Shown: piece by piece, positions 41,913 to 43,330 of the stretch
Numbering within the stretch: the first letter of the stretch is position 1
Layout of the letters: each line of letters opens with the position of its first letter
Origin: Pseudomonas entomophila
GTDB taxonomy: Bacteria > Pseudomonadota > Gammaproteobacteria > Pseudomonadales > Pseudomonadaceae
Direction: 5' to 3'
Length of the DNA stretch: 43,330 bases
Assembly (NCBI RefSeq): GCF_029478665.1
Contig: NZ_JARPQB010000047.1
Location: 1 to 43,330, forward strand
The notes under the pieces: model-generated
What the model was told of the DNA's origin: nothing
Databases searched by the model: none
The model's input: only the letters and a program-made list of their open reading frames with translations
Program-made: the position numbers and the translations under genes

Positions 41913-43271
41913 ATGCCCGAACCGAGTTTCAACCTGGCCTGGGTGGATGAAGCCCGCCTGGCCGAAGCCATCGACCAGGCCAACCGCGAGCAGCGGCCGC
42001 TGTACCTGATCGTGCTCGCCACCAAGCCGTGCTACATCAAGCTGGCCAGCCTGGTGCTGGCCTGCGAGGCGCTGCGGTTGCCGTTCCTGCTGGTCGACAC
42101 CGGCCAGCACTACGACCCGGTGCTGACCCAGGCCAGGGAGGAGTTGGGTTACCAGCACCTGCTGGCGGTGAGCTTCGGCATCCGCGGGACTTTGCTGGGC
42201 CGCACCGCGCAGCTGGCGTTGGCCATCGAGTGCCTGGATGCCCGGCTCAAGGCCGGCGGCCTGCGCCAGAGCGCGGTGCCGCTGGTGTCCGGGGACACCG
42301 CCACGGCGGCGCTGTTCGCCCAGTTCTGGTACCTGGCCCATGGCGCGCGCAGCGTGCACGTCGAGGCTGGGCTGCGCAGCTACGGGCCGGACCGTGGGGC
42401 CTGGGCGAACCTGCAGGACCTGGCCGAGCAACGCCAGCTGCGCTGGCAACGGTTTTACGAAGAACCCTTCCCTGAGGGGGTCTGCACCACCCTGGCCAGT
42501 GTGGTCGGCGACCTGTTGCTGGCCCCGGTGGAGCGCAATGTCGAGCACCTGTTGCGCGAGGGCTACCCGCTGCCACAACTGCGCCAGGTCGGCTCGCTGA
42601 GCAGCGACGCGGTGCGCCTTGCCCTGCCACGGGCTGCTCGCAGTCAATTGTTCAGCCTGTACCCGGAGCTGGCCCAGGGGCGCTGGCTGCGGGTGGACCT
42701 GCACCGGCGCGAGAACATGACCGCCCAGGCCTTGCAGGCGGTGTTGCAGGGGCTGGGGCGACTGGCCATCGAGGGTGTGCAGGTGGTGCTGGTGCGCACC
42801 AACGCGCTCGACGGCGCACTGGTCCAGCATCAGCTCGCCGGCCTGCTGGACGAAGTCCGGCTCAAGGGCGTGGTGGTCCAGGCGATGTGGCCGCACTACA
42901 CCGATGTCATCCACTTCCTGACCTCCGGTCATTGCCTGGCGCTGTACACCGACAGCGGCGGCCTGCAAGAGGAGGCCACGGTGCTGGGCGTGCCTTGCCT
43001 GACCTGCCGGCTGAGCACTGACCGCCCTGAAACCGTGCTCGACGCGCAGAGCAACCTGCTGCTGCCGCCGCTGTCGGCGGCGTTCATCCATCGCCACCTG
43101 CGCGATGTGCTGGCGCGCCCGGCGGCCGAGGCCTGGCCGGGTTTGCAGCGCGGGCGCTCGCTCTATGGCCAGGCCGTGGGGCAGGGGATTGCCGAGTTGC
43201 TCAAGGTGTACGAAGCACCCGCCGTGCTGGCGGGTGCCCAGGCTCAGTACCTGCCGCGGGTGCCAGAGTGA
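41913..43271 (+). CDS. Divergent UDP-N-acetylglucosamine 2-epimerase-family protein
   Basis: A 452-residue GT-B fold protein of the WecB/NeuC epimerase family. Kept motifs: VDTGQHYDPVL, the GDT of LVSGDTATAA, HVEAGLRS, HRRENMT, and the uridine-site stretch TDSGGLQEEATVLGVPCL followed by TDRPETV. Departures: the usual PEExNR after HVEAGLR reads PEGVCT, and about 23 extra residues lie between the two motifs. It may make UDP-ManNAc or a related epimer, hydrolyse a UDP-sugar, or do something new. ATG 41913, preceded by AAGGA, is used; a TTG frame extension overlaps the cyclase gene. It lies 37 bases after the cyclase gene, the only real gap in the operon. Confidence 0.82.
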   Translation: MPEPSFNLAWVDEARLAEAIDQANREQRPLYLIVLATKPCYIKLASLVLACEALRLPFLLVDTGQHYDPVLTQAREELGYQHLLAVSFGIRGTLLGRTAQLALAIECLDARLKAGGLRQSAVPLVSGDTATAALFAQFWYLAHGARSVHVEAGLRSYGPDRGAWANLQDLAEQRQLRWQRFYEEPFPEGVCTTLASVVGDLLLAPVERNVEHLLREGYPLPQLRQVGSLSSDAVRLALPRAARSQLFSLYPELAQGRWLRVDLHRRENMTAQALQAVLQGLGRLAIEGVQVVLVRTNALDGALVQHQLAGLLDEVRLKGVVVQAMWPHYTDVIHFLTSGHCLALYTDSGGLQEEATVLGVPCLTCRLSTDRPETVLDAQSNLLLPPLSAAFIHRHLRDVLARPAAEAWPGLQRGRSLYGQAVGQGIAELLKVYEAPAVLAGAQAQYLPRVPE

Positions 43272-43330
43272 ACCGCCCGGCGCAGGTCACCACCGCCAAG
43301 GCTGCGTCTACGCGCCTGTGTGGTGGGCTG
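43268..43330 (+). CDS. Start of a further operon gene, cut by the window end
   Basis: A GTG at 43268 overlaps the epimerase stop (GTGA), in the same coupling style as the rest of the operon, and 21 codons stay open to the window edge. Too little is present to name a product. Confidence 0.4.
   Translation, partial: MNRPAQVTTAKAASTRLCGGL

Overview
The window looks like chromosomal DNA of a high-GC Gram-negative bacterium, most likely the Pseudomonas putida group. The evidence is dense coding with strong G/C third positions, several Pseudomonas-type REP pairs built on a GTAGGAGC-N-GCTCCTAC core, and a gene order (exopolysaccharide locus ending in a sugar-phosphate transferase, then LysR regulator, then L-serine dehydratase) that I recall from the P. 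putida Pea exopolysaccharide region. The species call rests on recall, not on a search.

Left part (1-19.7 kb): a Wzx/Wzy-type exopolysaccharide locus. A leftward arm carries a Wzy-like polymerase, a secreted clan GH-A hydrolase and galE. A rightward arm carries a Wzx-like flippase, a 64-residue Tat-signal protein coupled to a GMC oxidoreductase, two left-handed beta-helix acyltransferases, six glycosyltransferases (one a DUF535/VirK-GT4 fusion), a WecG/TagA/CpsF transferase and a WcaJ-like initiating transferase. Chain-length and outer-membrane export proteins are not in view and may lie past the left edge.

Middle part (19.9-32.6 kb): ordinary metabolic and accessory genes separated by REP elements. 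In order they are a LysR regulator divergent from L-serine dehydratase, a LysR regulator with a ProW/ProX-like importer that lacks its ATPase, a diguanylate cyclase, an isolated gspF-gspG pair next to a lytic transglycosylase, an aldo/keto reductase with an overlapping LysR gene, and the two subunits of a succinyl-CoA:3-oxoacid CoA-transferase ending in a clear terminator.

Right part (32.8 kb to the end): the most interesting region. Two leftward genes (heptose-7-phosphate kinase HddA-like and heptose-1-phosphate nucleotidyltransferase HddC-like) diverge from a rightward, mostly translationally coupled operon: twitch-type radical SAM protein, SAM methyltransferase, GT4 glycosyltransferase, PIG-L deacetylase, GT-A glycosyltransferase, DegT/StrS aminotransferase, 2-deoxy-scyllo-inosose (DOI) synthase-like cyclase, an atypical UDP-GlcNAc 2-epimerase-like protein, and a further gene cut by the window end. 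The cyclase and aminotransferase carry the motifs of BtrC and BtrS of butirosin biosynthesis, and the radical SAM protein, GT4 and PIG-L genes fill the roles of BtrN, BtrM and BtrD. Together they could encode a complete route from glucose-6-phosphate to 2-deoxystreptamine and then to a paromamine-like pseudodisaccharide. The linked heptose activation pair and methyltransferase suggest a heptose- and methyl-bearing aminocyclitol product, either a secreted aminoglycoside-like metabolite or a surface-glycan building block. I know of no characterised pathway of this kind in Pseudomonas.
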